From Hyphomicrobium sulfonivorans (lineage in GTDB: Bacteria > Pseudomonadota > Alphaproteobacteria > Rhizobiales > Hyphomicrobiaceae): 64,000 nt of DNA. The position numbers and the translations under genes are program-made. Shown here one piece after another: positions 33,497 to 42,394 of the stretch. Below the pieces are notes generated by a model, which worked only from the letters and a program-made list of their open reading frames with translations, was not told the DNA's origin and searched no databases. Each line of letters begins with the position of its first letter. Within the stretch, counting starts at the first letter, position 1. Where the stretch lies: contig NZ_PZPO01000001.1 of assembly GCF_013306565.1 (NCBI RefSeq), positions 930,001 to 994,000 on the forward strand, written 5' to 3'.

Positions 33497-34327
33497 TTAT
33501 TGTTCGCTGACTGCGTCAGCGAGCGCTGCAAGCCACGCGTAAACGTCAGTTGGTCCGCTGAAATCCACTTCGTCATAGCCGAAGGCTTCGCCGGCCACAC
33601 GGAAGCCGCAACCGCCCAGATGGCGTGCGGCGGTGAACGCGGGTAAATCGCCGATGTCATCACCGATCATGATCGGGCGCCGCCCCGCAAACGGCGGCTG
33701 TTGCGCAAGCGCCAGCAACGCCGTGCCTTTCGAATGGCCGGCAGGGACAACCTCGAACAACTTGCGGCCCGGACAAAGCACCAGGCTATCGGCGTATGGC
33801 GCGATGAGCGCGCGCAATTCGCCTTCAAGGGCGGATTTCAAATGTGGTGCCTGGCGATAGTGCAGCGCCAAACCAGAGCCCTTCGGTTCCACAACAACGC
33901 CGGGCAATGCAGGCATGCGGCGGACAACGCTTTCGACGAGAGCGGGCGGAAGACCATCGGCGATTTGCAGAATATCGCCGCCAACCCTATGACGCATTTC
34001 CGAGCCGTGTACGCCAGCGCCGATCCATTCCGTTGACGCAAGGAGCGCATCGATCTCCAGCAGTTGTCGTCCCGTCAAGATCGCGAGCGCGCCGCCCAGT
34101 CCATCGTCAATGCGCTTCAGCAATTCGACAAGTCCGTTCGGTACGCGCACGGCATTGGGCGTTGGCGCGATGTCGAGCAGGGTGCCGTCACAGTCCAGAA
34201 ACAGCGCCAAATCCTTGGTCGATTGCTTTAGCAGGGCGTAGGGCGTTTGGTTCAGACCGGAAGGTTGATCCAAGTTCGTATCGCGACGGATCGCTTTTTC
34301 GCCGGTTGCCACGGCATCGCCCTTCAC
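33497..34327 (-). CDS. otsB: Trehalose-6-phosphate phosphatase
   Basis: A 276-residue HAD phosphatase (Cof/TPP type) that turns trehalose 6-phosphate into trehalose. Motif I is ALFLDCDGTLLDIAPTP, motif II ALAILTGRQL, the substrate region is GVHGSEMRH, and motif IV PIMIGDDIGDLPAF. GHSKGTALL carries the lysine of motif III. The GTG at 34327 has AAGGGG at a seven-base spacing and lies four bases after the PfkB stop. An ATG reading from 34363 would overlap that gene. Confidence 0.93.
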   Translation of the reverse strand: MKGDAVATGEKAIRRDTNLDQPSGLNQTPYALLKQSTKDLALFLDCDGTLLDIAPTPNAVRVPNGLVELLKRIDDGLGGALAILTGRQLLEIDALLASTEWIGAGVHGSEMRHRVGGDILQIADGLPPALVESVVRRMPALPGVVVEPKGSGLALHYRQAPHLKSALEGELRALIAPYADSLVLCPGRKLFEVVPAGHSKGTALLALAQQPPFAGRRPIMIGDDIGDLPAFTAARHLGGCGFRVAGEAFGYDEVDFSGPTDVYAWLAALADAVSEQ

Positions 34328-34331
34328 GTTG

Positions 34332-35465
34332 TTACCCCTTAACCGCTGTGTTCTCATTTGCAATCCGGCTCGGCTGCATGCGCCACTTGCGAATGCGCAG
34401 TCTCGAATTTGCGTTCACGCGCGCGTCAAGCGCTTCGCGACGCATGAGACCCGTTTGCGTATCAATATAGGCAACGACACACGACGCGTTAATGGTGGCG
34501 GCGCGCAGTGCGACATCAATGGGCTGCCGCAGCGCTATGAATGCCGCGAATGTCGATGCCATGGCGTCGCCGGCGCCGGTGGTGCTGGCCACTGTGGTGT
34601 CAGCCGCAGGACAATAAATCAGCGTGTCGTTTTCGCTGACGAATGCGCCGCCTAGGCCATCTGTCAGCATCACATAGGTGGTGCCAAGACTGTGCAGCGC
34701 CTTGAAGAATGCAGGCAGGCTCATTTCGTAGCCGCCGCCCAGCAGGCCACGGGCGAGCAGTGGCGGTGGTTGCTCGCCTGCTTCCAGCGGCGGCGTAGGG
34801 CCGCCCTCTCCAAACTGCGCAACGAGACCGGGTACGAGCGCTTCGGCTTCGCGGCGGTTGATCGCCAGGATGTCGATCTTTTTCAGGCTTTCCAGAAATG
34901 TTCCGCTGCGTACCGAAAGCTGGCGCACGCCGGCATTGACGGCCACCAGTGCGCCGTTGGCCTTTGCCTTTTCTACAATGGTGGGGAAGCAATCCGCGGA
35001 GCGATTGGACAGGCTGGAGATGTAGACAAGATCGACGGCGAATGCGGACGCGGTCAAGTCTCCGGATGACAGCAGCGTGTTGGCGCCGCGAAACGTAAAT
35101 ACAGCGGCGTTGCGATCATGGGATGACACGATAACTGATGCACCCGTTGGCGCATCTGCGTCGCGTATCACCCACCGCGTTGAGACGCCCTCATCGGTAA
35201 GTCGAGTTAGCAGAAAATCGGCCCGGGTGTCGCGTCCAAGCTTGACGAGTATCGAGGTGTCAAAGCCAAGCCGAGATAAAGCTACGGAGGTATTCACAGC
35301 GCCGCCGCCGGCATAAGTGAACACGTCCAGCGCTTCAGTTTTGCGTCCCTCTTCAAGCAACAGGAAGGAGGTGTCGGCATTGAGCATGGACATACGTTCG
35401 ATGCGATCGCTTTCGATGATCGCGATCGTGTCAACCATAGCCCCGCCTACGGACAATGCTTTCAT
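34332..35465 (-). CDS. PfkB-family carbohydrate kinase
   Basis: A 377-residue ribokinase-like kinase. The N-terminal substrate signature is YAGGGAVNTSVALSRLG (about residues 50-66). The ATP and catalytic signature is ASTTGAGDAMASTFAAF (about 311), with the Asp of GAGD as base. A Pro/Gly-rich insert (about 225-260) sits between the two. It lies 7 bases after otsA and 4 before otsB, so it belongs to the trehalose operon. The sugar is not determined by sequence. Confidence 0.88.
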   Translation of the reverse strand: MKALSVGGAMVDTIAIIESDRIERMSMLNADTSFLLLEEGRKTEALDVFTYAGGGAVNTSVALSRLGFDTSILVKLGRDTRADFLLTRLTDEGVSTRWVIRDADAPTGASVIVSSHDRNAAVFTFRGANTLLSSGDLTASAFAVDLVYISSLSNRSADCFPTIVEKAKANGALVAVNAGVRQLSVRSGTFLESLKKIDILAINRREAEALVPGLVAQFGEGGPTPPLEAGEQPPPLLARGLLGGGYEMSLPAFFKALHSLGTTYVMLTDGLGGAFVSENDTLIYCPAADTTVASTTGAGDAMASTFAAFIALRQPIDVALRAATINASCVVAYIDTQTGLMRREALDARVNANSRLRIRKWRMQPSRIANENTAVKG

Positions 35466-35472
35466 GCTGCAC

Positions 35473-36951
35473 TCATATCGGATCCGGTGCAATGCGGTTT
35501 GTGCCAACGCGCGGATGCACGCGTGCCAGCTCGATTTCCTGCAACGCTTTACGTGCGGCTTCCAACGGTTGGCGCGGAACGGCCAGTGTTCCGCGACGTC
35601 CTACGCGCTCCAGCGCCTGCAGGAAGCCACGGCACCACATGAAGGTGTCCTGACGCTTAATGCCGTCGATTAAACTGTCGTAGTGCTCCTGCCGCTCTTC
35701 CAGTGGCATCTCCAGCGCCGTCTTTATGGCGGTGGCCATCTCATCGATGTCGTATGGGTTGACGATCAGCGCATCCTTGAGCTGCTCGGCCGCGCCTGCA
35801 AAGCGAGACAGGATCAGAACGCCGGGATCATGCGGGTTTTGCGCGGCGATGTATTCCTTGGCGACCAGATTCATCCCGTCACGCAGCGGCGTTACCAAGC
35901 CGACGCGCGATGATCGGTATATGTCGACCAGGGTCCGACGTGGCGCGCTGCGGTGGATGTAATGGATCGGCACCCAATCCAGCTCGCCGAAACGGCCGTT
36001 AATGCTGCCGGACAAAGTTTCCAGCTCGTTGCGAATGTCAGCATAGGCCGAAACAGATTCCCGCGTCGGCGGCGCGATCTGCGAGAGAACCACTTTGCCG
36101 CGATAGTCGGCGTTCTGTGCAAGGAAGCGGCTGAAAGCGCGGAACTTCTGCGGCAGACCCTTCGTGTAGTCGAGGCGGTCAACGCCAATAATTCTTGCGA
36201 TGCCTGGGCTGCGATCACGGGTTTGTCTTGCCCGCTGGCCAACGAAGCCTTCAACGTCGATGCCAACGGGAAAACTTGCGATCGCCATTTCCCGATCGAA
36301 CGCACGAATGCGACCGTCCTTCAGGATCTGACCGAACGCGCCATCCTGCAGATAGTCGATCAGATTGCCGACATCGATCTTGGTTTGCAGCCCAACGAGA
36401 TCGTAGGCGGCCAGGCCGCGCGCCAGTTCGCGGTGCTCAGGAATAGCCAGAAATATCTGAGCAGGTGGAACGGGAATGTGGAGAAAGAACCCGATCGGAT
36501 TCTTCACGCCGAGCTTGCGCAGCTCCAAGGCTAGCGGAATCAGATGATAGTCATGCACCCATATCGTGTCGTCAGGTTTCAGCAGCGGATGAAGGGCCTG
36601 CGCAAACCGCCGATTGACCGCCAGATAGCGTTCAAAATGTCCCGATTCAAATTGTGCAATATCGAGTCGCGCGTGAAACACAGGCCACAGAACATTGTTG
36701 GAGTAGCCGGTGTAATAGCCTTCGTGCTCGCGCGAGCTTAGCGGCAGCGTGGCGATCGTGGTGTTGTTGATATGCGAAATATCAGGTGTTGTGATTTGTT
36801 CAGAGCGCCGATCGGAAATGCGGCCGTTCCAGCCAAACCACAGCCCCTCGCGCGAGCGCAGCGTATCAGCGAGCGCAACAGCCATCCCGCCGGCCTGAGC
36901 AGCCTTAGAGATGTCGGCGACGCGATTAGAGACAAGTATTATGCGGCCCAT
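35473..36951 (-). CDS. otsA: Trehalose-6-phosphate synthase (GT20)
   Basis: A 492-residue glycosyltransferase that joins UDP-glucose and glucose 6-phosphate. It begins with MGRIILVSNRVAD, followed by the active-site segments QAGGMAVAL, GYSNNVLWPVFH, VHDYHLIPLALELR and GFFLHIPVP. The nucleotide-sugar half has GVDRLDYTKGLPQKFRAF (Arg and Lys binding phosphates) and TPLRDGMNLVAKEYIAAQ. All are intact. It is followed by PfkB kinase and otsB, with GH15 upstream on the same strand. Confidence 0.97.
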   Translation of the reverse strand: MGRIILVSNRVADISKAAQAGGMAVALADTLRSREGLWFGWNGRISDRRSEQITTPDISHINNTTIATLPLSSREHEGYYTGYSNNVLWPVFHARLDIAQFESGHFERYLAVNRRFAQALHPLLKPDDTIWVHDYHLIPLALELRKLGVKNPIGFFLHIPVPPAQIFLAIPEHRELARGLAAYDLVGLQTKIDVGNLIDYLQDGAFGQILKDGRIRAFDREMAIASFPVGIDVEGFVGQRARQTRDRSPGIARIIGVDRLDYTKGLPQKFRAFSRFLAQNADYRGKVVLSQIAPPTRESVSAYADIRNELETLSGSINGRFGELDWVPIHYIHRSAPRRTLVDIYRSSRVGLVTPLRDGMNLVAKEYIAAQNPHDPGVLILSRFAGAAEQLKDALIVNPYDIDEMATAIKTALEMPLEERQEHYDSLIDGIKRQDTFMWCRGFLQALERVGRRGTLAVPRQPLEAARKALQEIELARVHPRVGTNRIAPDPI

Positions 36952-37047
36952 GACCTTCCGACATACACGAGGGTTGCACCTGTGTGATTAACGGCCGAGC
37001 TCAACATTGGTTTCAATTGAGCAAAACAAACGCTGTTGGGCGATAAA

Positions 37048-38862
37048 TCATCCAGCCGCCCAAGCAGCCTCCCATCGGCGTGAAAGCCTCATGCCTGTGT
37101 TGATGATTCCGGCCATGCAGTAGGTTTGAGGAACGTTGCCCCACAGTTCGCCCGTTGTCGGATGAATATCCTCACTGAGCACGCCGAAGCTGTTGGCGCG
37201 CGAAAGTACATCGCTGAATATGTCGCGCGCCCTGGCTACTTCGCCAATGGATGCGAGAGCGTCTGCGTACCAGAACTGACAAACGAGAAATGACGTTTCC
37301 GGTGCGCCGAAGTCGTCTTCGGCGATGTAGCGCATCATGAAACCGTTGCGGCTAAGCTCGCGTCCGATCACTTCAACGGTACGGCGGTAGCGTTCGTCGT
37401 CGGCGCCCAACAGACCAAGATCGGCAAGCAGAAGCGCGCTGGCGTCAAGGTCGTCATGATCTAGTGCGCCGGCAATCGCACCCCACTTGGGGCTCCAGGC
37501 GCGCTGCAGGATATCGTCGCGCATTTTATCGGCCGTAGCTCGCCAGTATCCGGCTCGGTCTTCAAGCGACAGCAATCCGGCGAGGCGTGCGAGGCGATCG
37601 CACGCAACCCAGCACATGGTTGCGGAATAGGTGTGAATGCGTTGGCGTCCGCGATATTCCCAGGGGCCTGCATCAGGTTCGATATATAGCCGCTGGGCGC
37701 GGTGCCCCAGCGGTTCCAGGCGTCGAAACAGTGCTTCGTCGCCCATGCCCGGCAGGCGTTCATCGATGAACATATGCGACGCGCCAAGAATGACGCTGCC
37801 GTATGCATCGTGTTGCGTCTGTTCCACCGCCTGATTGCCAACGCGCACCGGGCCCATGCCGCGATACCCGGACAGATCGGGGGCCGTGCGCTCGGTCAGG
37901 GATTGGTTGGGTATGATGCCGTAGACCGGCTGCAGGGGTGGCTCAACATCCATCGCGATGGTGGTGATGTAATTGAGATAGCTTTCCATTGTTTTGGTGG
38001 CGCCGAGCCTATTCAGCGCGCTGATTACAAACGCGGCATCGCGCAGCCAGCAGAAGCGATAGTCCCACGTGCGAGGCGTATGCGGAGCCTCTGGAATGGA
38101 TGTTGTGTGCGCGGCGATAATCGCCCCGGTTTCATTGAAGCTGCAAAGCTTCAGCGTGATGGCGGCCCGGATGATGGCGGACTGCCAATCCAGCGGTATG
38201 CCAAGTCCGCGTACCCAGTTCAGCCAGTAGCGGCGCGTACGCTCATAGAACTCGCGGGCGACGCTATCGACTGCGGATTCCAACGGTTCATCGGGCCCGA
38301 AAATAAGCGAGACCGGCTGGGTGAGCGCGAATGGCGTTTCGTGGACGATGTAGGAAAGCGGCGCGTCTGTTGTCAGGCGCAAAACGTCGGTGCCGCCGCT
38401 GAAGCGGATGTGATTCGATCCCACAGCGACATTCTCAACGGGCCCGCCATAGTTGAATGTTGGGCGGACGCGCAGCGTGACGCGTGGCAGGCCTTTGATC
38501 GGCTCAATGCGGCGAACAATTTGTGCGGGATGGAAAGCCCGCTCAAACAGTTTGAAGCGAGGCGCGAAATCCGTAACGCGCACGGCGTTGCCAGCCGCGT
38601 CTTCAAGTATCGTTTCAACGATGGCGGTGTTGCGCACGTACTGCGCGCGTGCGGAAACCTGGCCATGCAGCACAACATCGCTGAAGCCTTTTTCTTCATC
38701 GCCCGCAAGCAGTCGCGAAAATACCGGATCTGAATCCAGCCGCGGGAAGCACCACCAGACGATGCGGCCGCGGTTGTTTACCAGCGCTGCTATGCGTCCG
38801 TTGCCGATTGGCGCTACGTCGAGATCAACCGGGTTTGCACTTGAAGCTTGGCAGTTTGGCAT
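37048..38862 (-). CDS. Glycoside hydrolase family 15 protein (glucoamylase or trehalase)
   Basis: A 604-residue protein. The N-terminal beta-sandwich begins with DLDVAPIGNGRIAALVNNRGRI and WWCFPRLDSDPVFSRLL. The (alpha/alpha)6 catalytic domain has PRTWDYRFCWLRDAAFVISAL (near residue 268), QTQHDAYGSVILGA (near 354) and GPWEYRGRQRIHTYSATMCW (near 410). Both glucoamylases and bacterial trehalases share this layout. Because it stands upstream of otsA-pfkB-otsB, trehalose hydrolysis is a reasonable guess but not shown. The ATG at 38862 has GAAGGA upstream; a longer in-frame start at 38934 is less likely. There is no signal peptide, so it is probably cytoplasmic. Confidence 0.88.
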   Translation of the reverse strand: MPNCQASSANPVDLDVAPIGNGRIAALVNNRGRIVWWCFPRLDSDPVFSRLLAGDEEKGFSDVVLHGQVSARAQYVRNTAIVETILEDAAGNAVRVTDFAPRFKLFERAFHPAQIVRRIEPIKGLPRVTLRVRPTFNYGGPVENVAVGSNHIRFSGGTDVLRLTTDAPLSYIVHETPFALTQPVSLIFGPDEPLESAVDSVAREFYERTRRYWLNWVRGLGIPLDWQSAIIRAAITLKLCSFNETGAIIAAHTTSIPEAPHTPRTWDYRFCWLRDAAFVISALNRLGATKTMESYLNYITTIAMDVEPPLQPVYGIIPNQSLTERTAPDLSGYRGMGPVRVGNQAVEQTQHDAYGSVILGASHMFIDERLPGMGDEALFRRLEPLGHRAQRLYIEPDAGPWEYRGRQRIHTYSATMCWVACDRLARLAGLLSLEDRAGYWRATADKMRDDILQRAWSPKWGAIAGALDHDDLDASALLLADLGLLGADDERYRRTVEVIGRELSRNGFMMRYIAEDDFGAPETSFLVCQFWYADALASIGEVARARDIFSDVLSRANSFGVLSEDIHPTTGELWGNVPQTYCMAGIINTGMRLSRRWEAAWAAG

Positions 38863-39106
38863 AGCTATCCTTCGTGGTGGGCCACGGGGGCGGGCAGCGC
38901 TTGTGGAGTTTAGGAGGCTGAGCTTGGGCCGCATATGCGGAGGTTTCGTCCAGAATGGACATAACTCCCCAGTCGCGACTTCGTTTCATGGCACGAAAAA
39001 TGTCACAACGCGCGATGGCCGCGCGCGGTGCCGTAAACGATCTGTGACCGTTGTTGGGAAAGGACGCATGTTCCGCGCGGCTGTCATCAGCGGCTTGCGG
39101 GAGGGG

Positions 39107-39147
39107 CGGCGAGGCAGGTCATGAGCATGCTCAAGTCCGCCTCGCCG
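39107..39147. repeat. Extended hairpin with inner palindrome in the SDR-GH15 gap
   Basis: The 380 bases between GH15 (start 38862) and the SDR stop (39243) hold no gene. CGGCGAGGC (39107-39115) pairs with GCCTCGCCG (39139-39147). Inside, GG pairs with CC, and the loop carries the perfect palindrome TGAGCATGCTCA (39122-39133). No T-run is present, so it could be a terminator for the SDR gene or a protein-binding site. Confidence 0.5.
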
Positions 39148-39242
39148 ATTGCGCCGTGATACGCAATACATGACTCTCGGCGCCCAAACACACTTAAGCC
39201 GAAATGTATTTCGACATCGCAAATGCCAAACGACTGTTTCGT

Positions 39243-40139
39243 TCACGCTTCCTTATCGGATGTGTCGCGCCAAGGCCTCTCATCGCGCCGTTGCAACAGC
39301 CAACCTATGATCGGCAGCAAAACTGCGTGCGGAATGATCCAAAGCGCGACCTGCAGAAATTTTCCGGTAATACCTGGAACGAACAGGTGGCATCCGGCCA
39401 AATAGGCGCGATAGCCGGCACGGGCAGTTTGTCGCGCGCTCAAGGCAACGAGAAGCTGGCGATAGAACGAAAGCTCTGCGCCCATGGCCTGATGGAAGCC
39501 GGTGTCCACCGGGCCGGGCGCCAGCGCCATGATGCGCACGCCGCGGCCGGGGTTCTCGGTCGCGAGCGCGCGGGTGAGGGAAACGACATAGGCCTTGCTG
39601 GCGTAATAGGCGGCCTGATTGGGGCCGGGAACAAGCCCGCCAACGGAGGCAACGTTCATGATGCCGCCGCGCCCGCGGGCCAGCATTTGCGGTAGCGCAT
39701 GCCGGGTGAGATTGGTGAGCGCCTGAACATTCACACGCAGAAGATCATCGATTTGCGCTTCAGTGTGGCTGACAAACGGACCGGCGAGGCCGATGCCTGC
39801 GCAGTTGATCATCACATCAGTGAAATAGCCGTGCGTGTTGAGGTTGGCATCAATGCGGTCAGCCGCGTCGGCTTCGGTGATGTCCAGCGCGATGACAGCG
39901 CAATGCACTTTGAAGTCGCGTTCGATCGCGGCGGCTTGCAGCTCCAGCGTTGCGGCGTCACGCGCGATCAGAGCGACTTCCCTGCCCGCCTTGGCGAAGC
40001 GCCGCCCCAATTCCAGGCCAATACCGCGCGATCCGCCGGTTACGACAACTATCGGCTTCAGATGCGCAACAGCTTCAAGCGCGCCGGGTTCAGGATAGGC
40101 GTTGCGCGACAGCCAATGATCGACAAGACGAACAAGCAA
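39243..40139 (-). CDS. Short-chain dehydrogenase/reductase
   Basis: A 298-residue classical SDR. The cofactor site is VVVTGGSRGIGLELGRRF (about residues 31-48), which with the following basic residue suits NADPH. INCAGIGLAGPF, the catalytic Ser in MNVASVGGLVPG and YxxxK in YYASKAYVVSLTRAL are intact. The C terminus (about 255-285) is hydrophobic (LQVALWIIPHAVLLPIIGWLL) and could anchor it to the membrane. The substrate is unknown; the polysaccharide genes upstream do not show a clear link. Confidence 0.88.
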   Translation of the reverse strand: MLVRLVDHWLSRNAYPEPGALEAVAHLKPIVVVTGGSRGIGLELGRRFAKAGREVALIARDAATLELQAAAIERDFKVHCAVIALDITEADAADRIDANLNTHGYFTDVMINCAGIGLAGPFVSHTEAQIDDLLRVNVQALTNLTRHALPQMLARGRGGIMNVASVGGLVPGPNQAAYYASKAYVVSLTRALATENPGRGVRIMALAPGPVDTGFHQAMGAELSFYRQLLVALSARQTARAGYRAYLAGCHLFVPGITGKFLQVALWIIPHAVLLPIIGWLLQRRDERPWRDTSDKEA

Positions 40140-40297
40140 GCGGCAATCCTTTCTCTGTCTTCAACATCGGCGGCCGCCCGACCATGGGCTGAGACGCGCT
40201 GAGTGTTGTAGCAAGGATTGCCGGATATTCGAGAAAGTTAAAGAACGGATCGGCGGCAGCGCGCTGGTTCCCGCCGATCACGTCGCATTAGCTACGC

Positions 40298-41188
40298 CTA
40301 TACTGCAGCTCTGATCTCGCCTGCGCGCTGCGCCAGCGCGTGGAGGTGCCGCGCGTAGTTGCTGCCCGCCCACCGATTAGCTGCGGTCTGCAATCTGTCC
40401 AGCCCTATCCAGCCCGCGTCGAAGGCGATCTCCTCCAGGCAACCTGGCTTGCGCGCGCCCTGACGCTCTATCTGCTGCACAAGTTGGGCAGCTTCCAGCA
40501 GCGAGTCCGGCGTCCCGGTATCGAACCACGTGTCGCTGTCTGGAATAAGCTCGACACGCAGGGCGTCGCGATTGAGATAGTCGCGATTGACGTCAGTTAT
40601 TTCGATTTCACCCCGTGCCGAGGGCTGAACAGCGCGCGCAATTGCAGCCGCCGCGCCGTCATAAACATAAAGGCCGGTGACCGCATAGTTGGAGCGCGGG
40701 TGCTTGGGCTTCTCCTCGATCGAGGTTGCGGTGCCGTCGTCGCGCAGCGAGACGATGCCGAAAGCCTGGGGGTTCTGCACGGGGGTTGCAAAAACCGTTG
40801 CGCCGCTTGGACGGTCGAATGCCTTGCGCATCAGCTTTGCCGTTGCGCCGCCAAGGAACAGATTGTCTCCCAGCACCAGCGTCGACGGTTCGCCGCGAGT
40901 AAACTCGTCGGCGATGATCAACGCCTCGGCGATGCCCCGGGGCTCAGCCTGGGGAGCAAAGCGAATGCTGATACCGAACTGAGAGCCATCGCCCAGCAGA
41001 CGCTGGAATGCATCGAGGCTTTCCGGCGTCGAAATCAGCATGAACTCGCGAACGCCGGCTTCCATCAGCAAGGAGAGCGGATGAAAGATCATCGGCGTGT
41101 CGTAGATCGGCAGCAACTGTTTGGAGATTACGCCGGTGGCGGGAAGCAGCCGCGTGCCGCGGCCCCCGGCTAGGAGGATGCCGCGCAC
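40298..41188 (-). CDS. rmlA: Glucose-1-phosphate thymidylyltransferase (RmlA/RffH)
   Basis: A 296-residue nucleotidyltransferase that makes dTDP-glucose. It has MRGILLAGGRGTRLLPAT, SKQLLPIYDTPMIFHPLSLLM, LVLGDNLFLGG, EEKPKHPRSNYAVTGLYVYD and TWFDTGTPDSLLEAA, all typical. It overlaps the upstream SDR gene by 19 bases. The product is the starting point for dTDP-sugars including the dTDP-Fuc4N that the WecE-like enzyme could make. RmlB, C and D are not in the window. Confidence 0.95.
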   Translation of the reverse strand: MRGILLAGGRGTRLLPATGVISKQLLPIYDTPMIFHPLSLLMEAGVREFMLISTPESLDAFQRLLGDGSQFGISIRFAPQAEPRGIAEALIIADEFTRGEPSTLVLGDNLFLGGATAKLMRKAFDRPSGATVFATPVQNPQAFGIVSLRDDGTATSIEEKPKHPRSNYAVTGLYVYDGAAAAIARAVQPSARGEIEITDVNRDYLNRDALRVELIPDSDTWFDTGTPDSLLEAAQLVQQIERQGARKPGCLEEIAFDAGWIGLDRLQTAANRWAGSNYARHLHALAQRAGEIRAAV

Positions 41189-42228
41189 GGGAGGCCTCCA
41201 ACGCGCTTGATGATCTTGCCCTCAATGACAACATCTTCGATGCGGCTGCGCCACTCTTCCAGCGCGCGATACCAGTCCAGCGTCAGCGTATCGAGGCTGC
41301 GGCTGTGCGTGTTGGCTTGCAGCGCGTCTACGATTTCGCGGACGCCGTCTTCAATCGTCATTGTCGTGTGATAGCCGAGCGCAGCGATGCGATCGAATGA
41401 AACACGATATGAGCGCGTGTCGGGGTCGCCGTACCAGTCGATTTCGACATCGCGCGGAACCAGCTCTTTCACCCGGTCGGCGAGCGCGCGGATTTGCACG
41501 TTGAGGTCGTTTGAGCCAGCGTTGAATACGCGGCCATTGATTGCGGCTGCGTCGGCTTCCAGCATGAATTCCAGTGCGCGCGCCGCGTCGCGGACATGGA
41601 TCATCGGGCGCCACTGCGTCCCATCGCGCATCAGCGCGAGCTTGCCCGTGCGCCATGCGGTTTCAGTCATGCCATTGACCGCAAGATCGAAGCGCATGCG
41701 CGGGCTGATGCCGAACAGCGTTGAGAAGCGCACAACGCCTACGGTGAAGTCGTCATCGGCCAGAGGGCGGATATCCTGCTCGGCGGCCAGATTGGCCTTG
41801 GCGTAGACGGTGAGCGGATTTGGCGTGCAATCCTCGTCGAGAATTTGGGAGGGTGGGAAGAAGCCGTAGATCGAGCACGACGACGGCATCACATAGCGCT
41901 TTACGCCAGCGGCCTTGGCCAGTCGTGCGTTGCGTGCGCGCGCCTGATGGTTGATCTCCCACGTCTCGTCGGTGAAGAGATCGCCCAACGGATCGTTTGA
42001 CAGCGCGGCAAGGTCTATCACCGCGTCGACGCTTCTGAATGCGCTTGGTTCGAGCAAGCGCACATCGGTGCGCAGCTTCGTGAGATTGGGATGGTCAGCC
42101 AGCTTGTCGCTGCCGAAAAAATATCGGTCGACTGCAATAACGCGCTTGCCGCTTTCCAGGAGGCGCGGCACCAGGGTGCTGCCGATGTAGCCGCCTGCGC
42201 CGGTCACTAAAATTGTTTTGCTGGCCAT
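41170..42228 (-). CDS. NAD-dependent epimerase/dehydratase (extended SDR)
   Basis: A 352-residue extended SDR. The Rossmann motif is ILVTGAGGYIGSTLVPRL (about 6-23). It carries DLAALSNDP, the catalytic Ser in MPSSCSIYGFFP and YxxxK in YAKANLAAE. VRFSTLFGISPRMRFDLAVN is the nucleotide-sugar region. It differs from RmlB (no DEVYG), so the exact sugar is not clear. It overlaps rmlA and diverges from the wecE-like gene, with 166 bases between their starts. Confidence 0.87.
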   Translation of the reverse strand: MASKTILVTGAGGYIGSTLVPRLLESGKRVIAVDRYFFGSDKLADHPNLTKLRTDVRLLEPSAFRSVDAVIDLAALSNDPLGDLFTDETWEINHQARARNARLAKAAGVKRYVMPSSCSIYGFFPPSQILDEDCTPNPLTVYAKANLAAEQDIRPLADDDFTVGVVRFSTLFGISPRMRFDLAVNGMTETAWRTGKLALMRDGTQWRPMIHVRDAARALEFMLEADAAAINGRVFNAGSNDLNVQIRALADRVKELVPRDVEIDWYGDPDTRSYRVSFDRIAALGYHTTMTIEDGVREIVDALQANTHSRSLDTLTLDWYRALEEWRSRIEDVVIEGKIIKRVGGLPCAASS

Positions 42229-42394
42229 GTCGATCCGTTCTGGAGTCCTAAGCTGAGTATCTTTCGGTAAACTATGCGCATAAGTGCTCCGTGCGCAGTC
42301 GGATATCGAGGCTATACTTAAAAGGTGCCGCGGCCCGTTTAGCTTTTAAAAACCTTGTTTTTAGGTCGCGTAGTTTCCTCGGGGAGAGAGCCTC

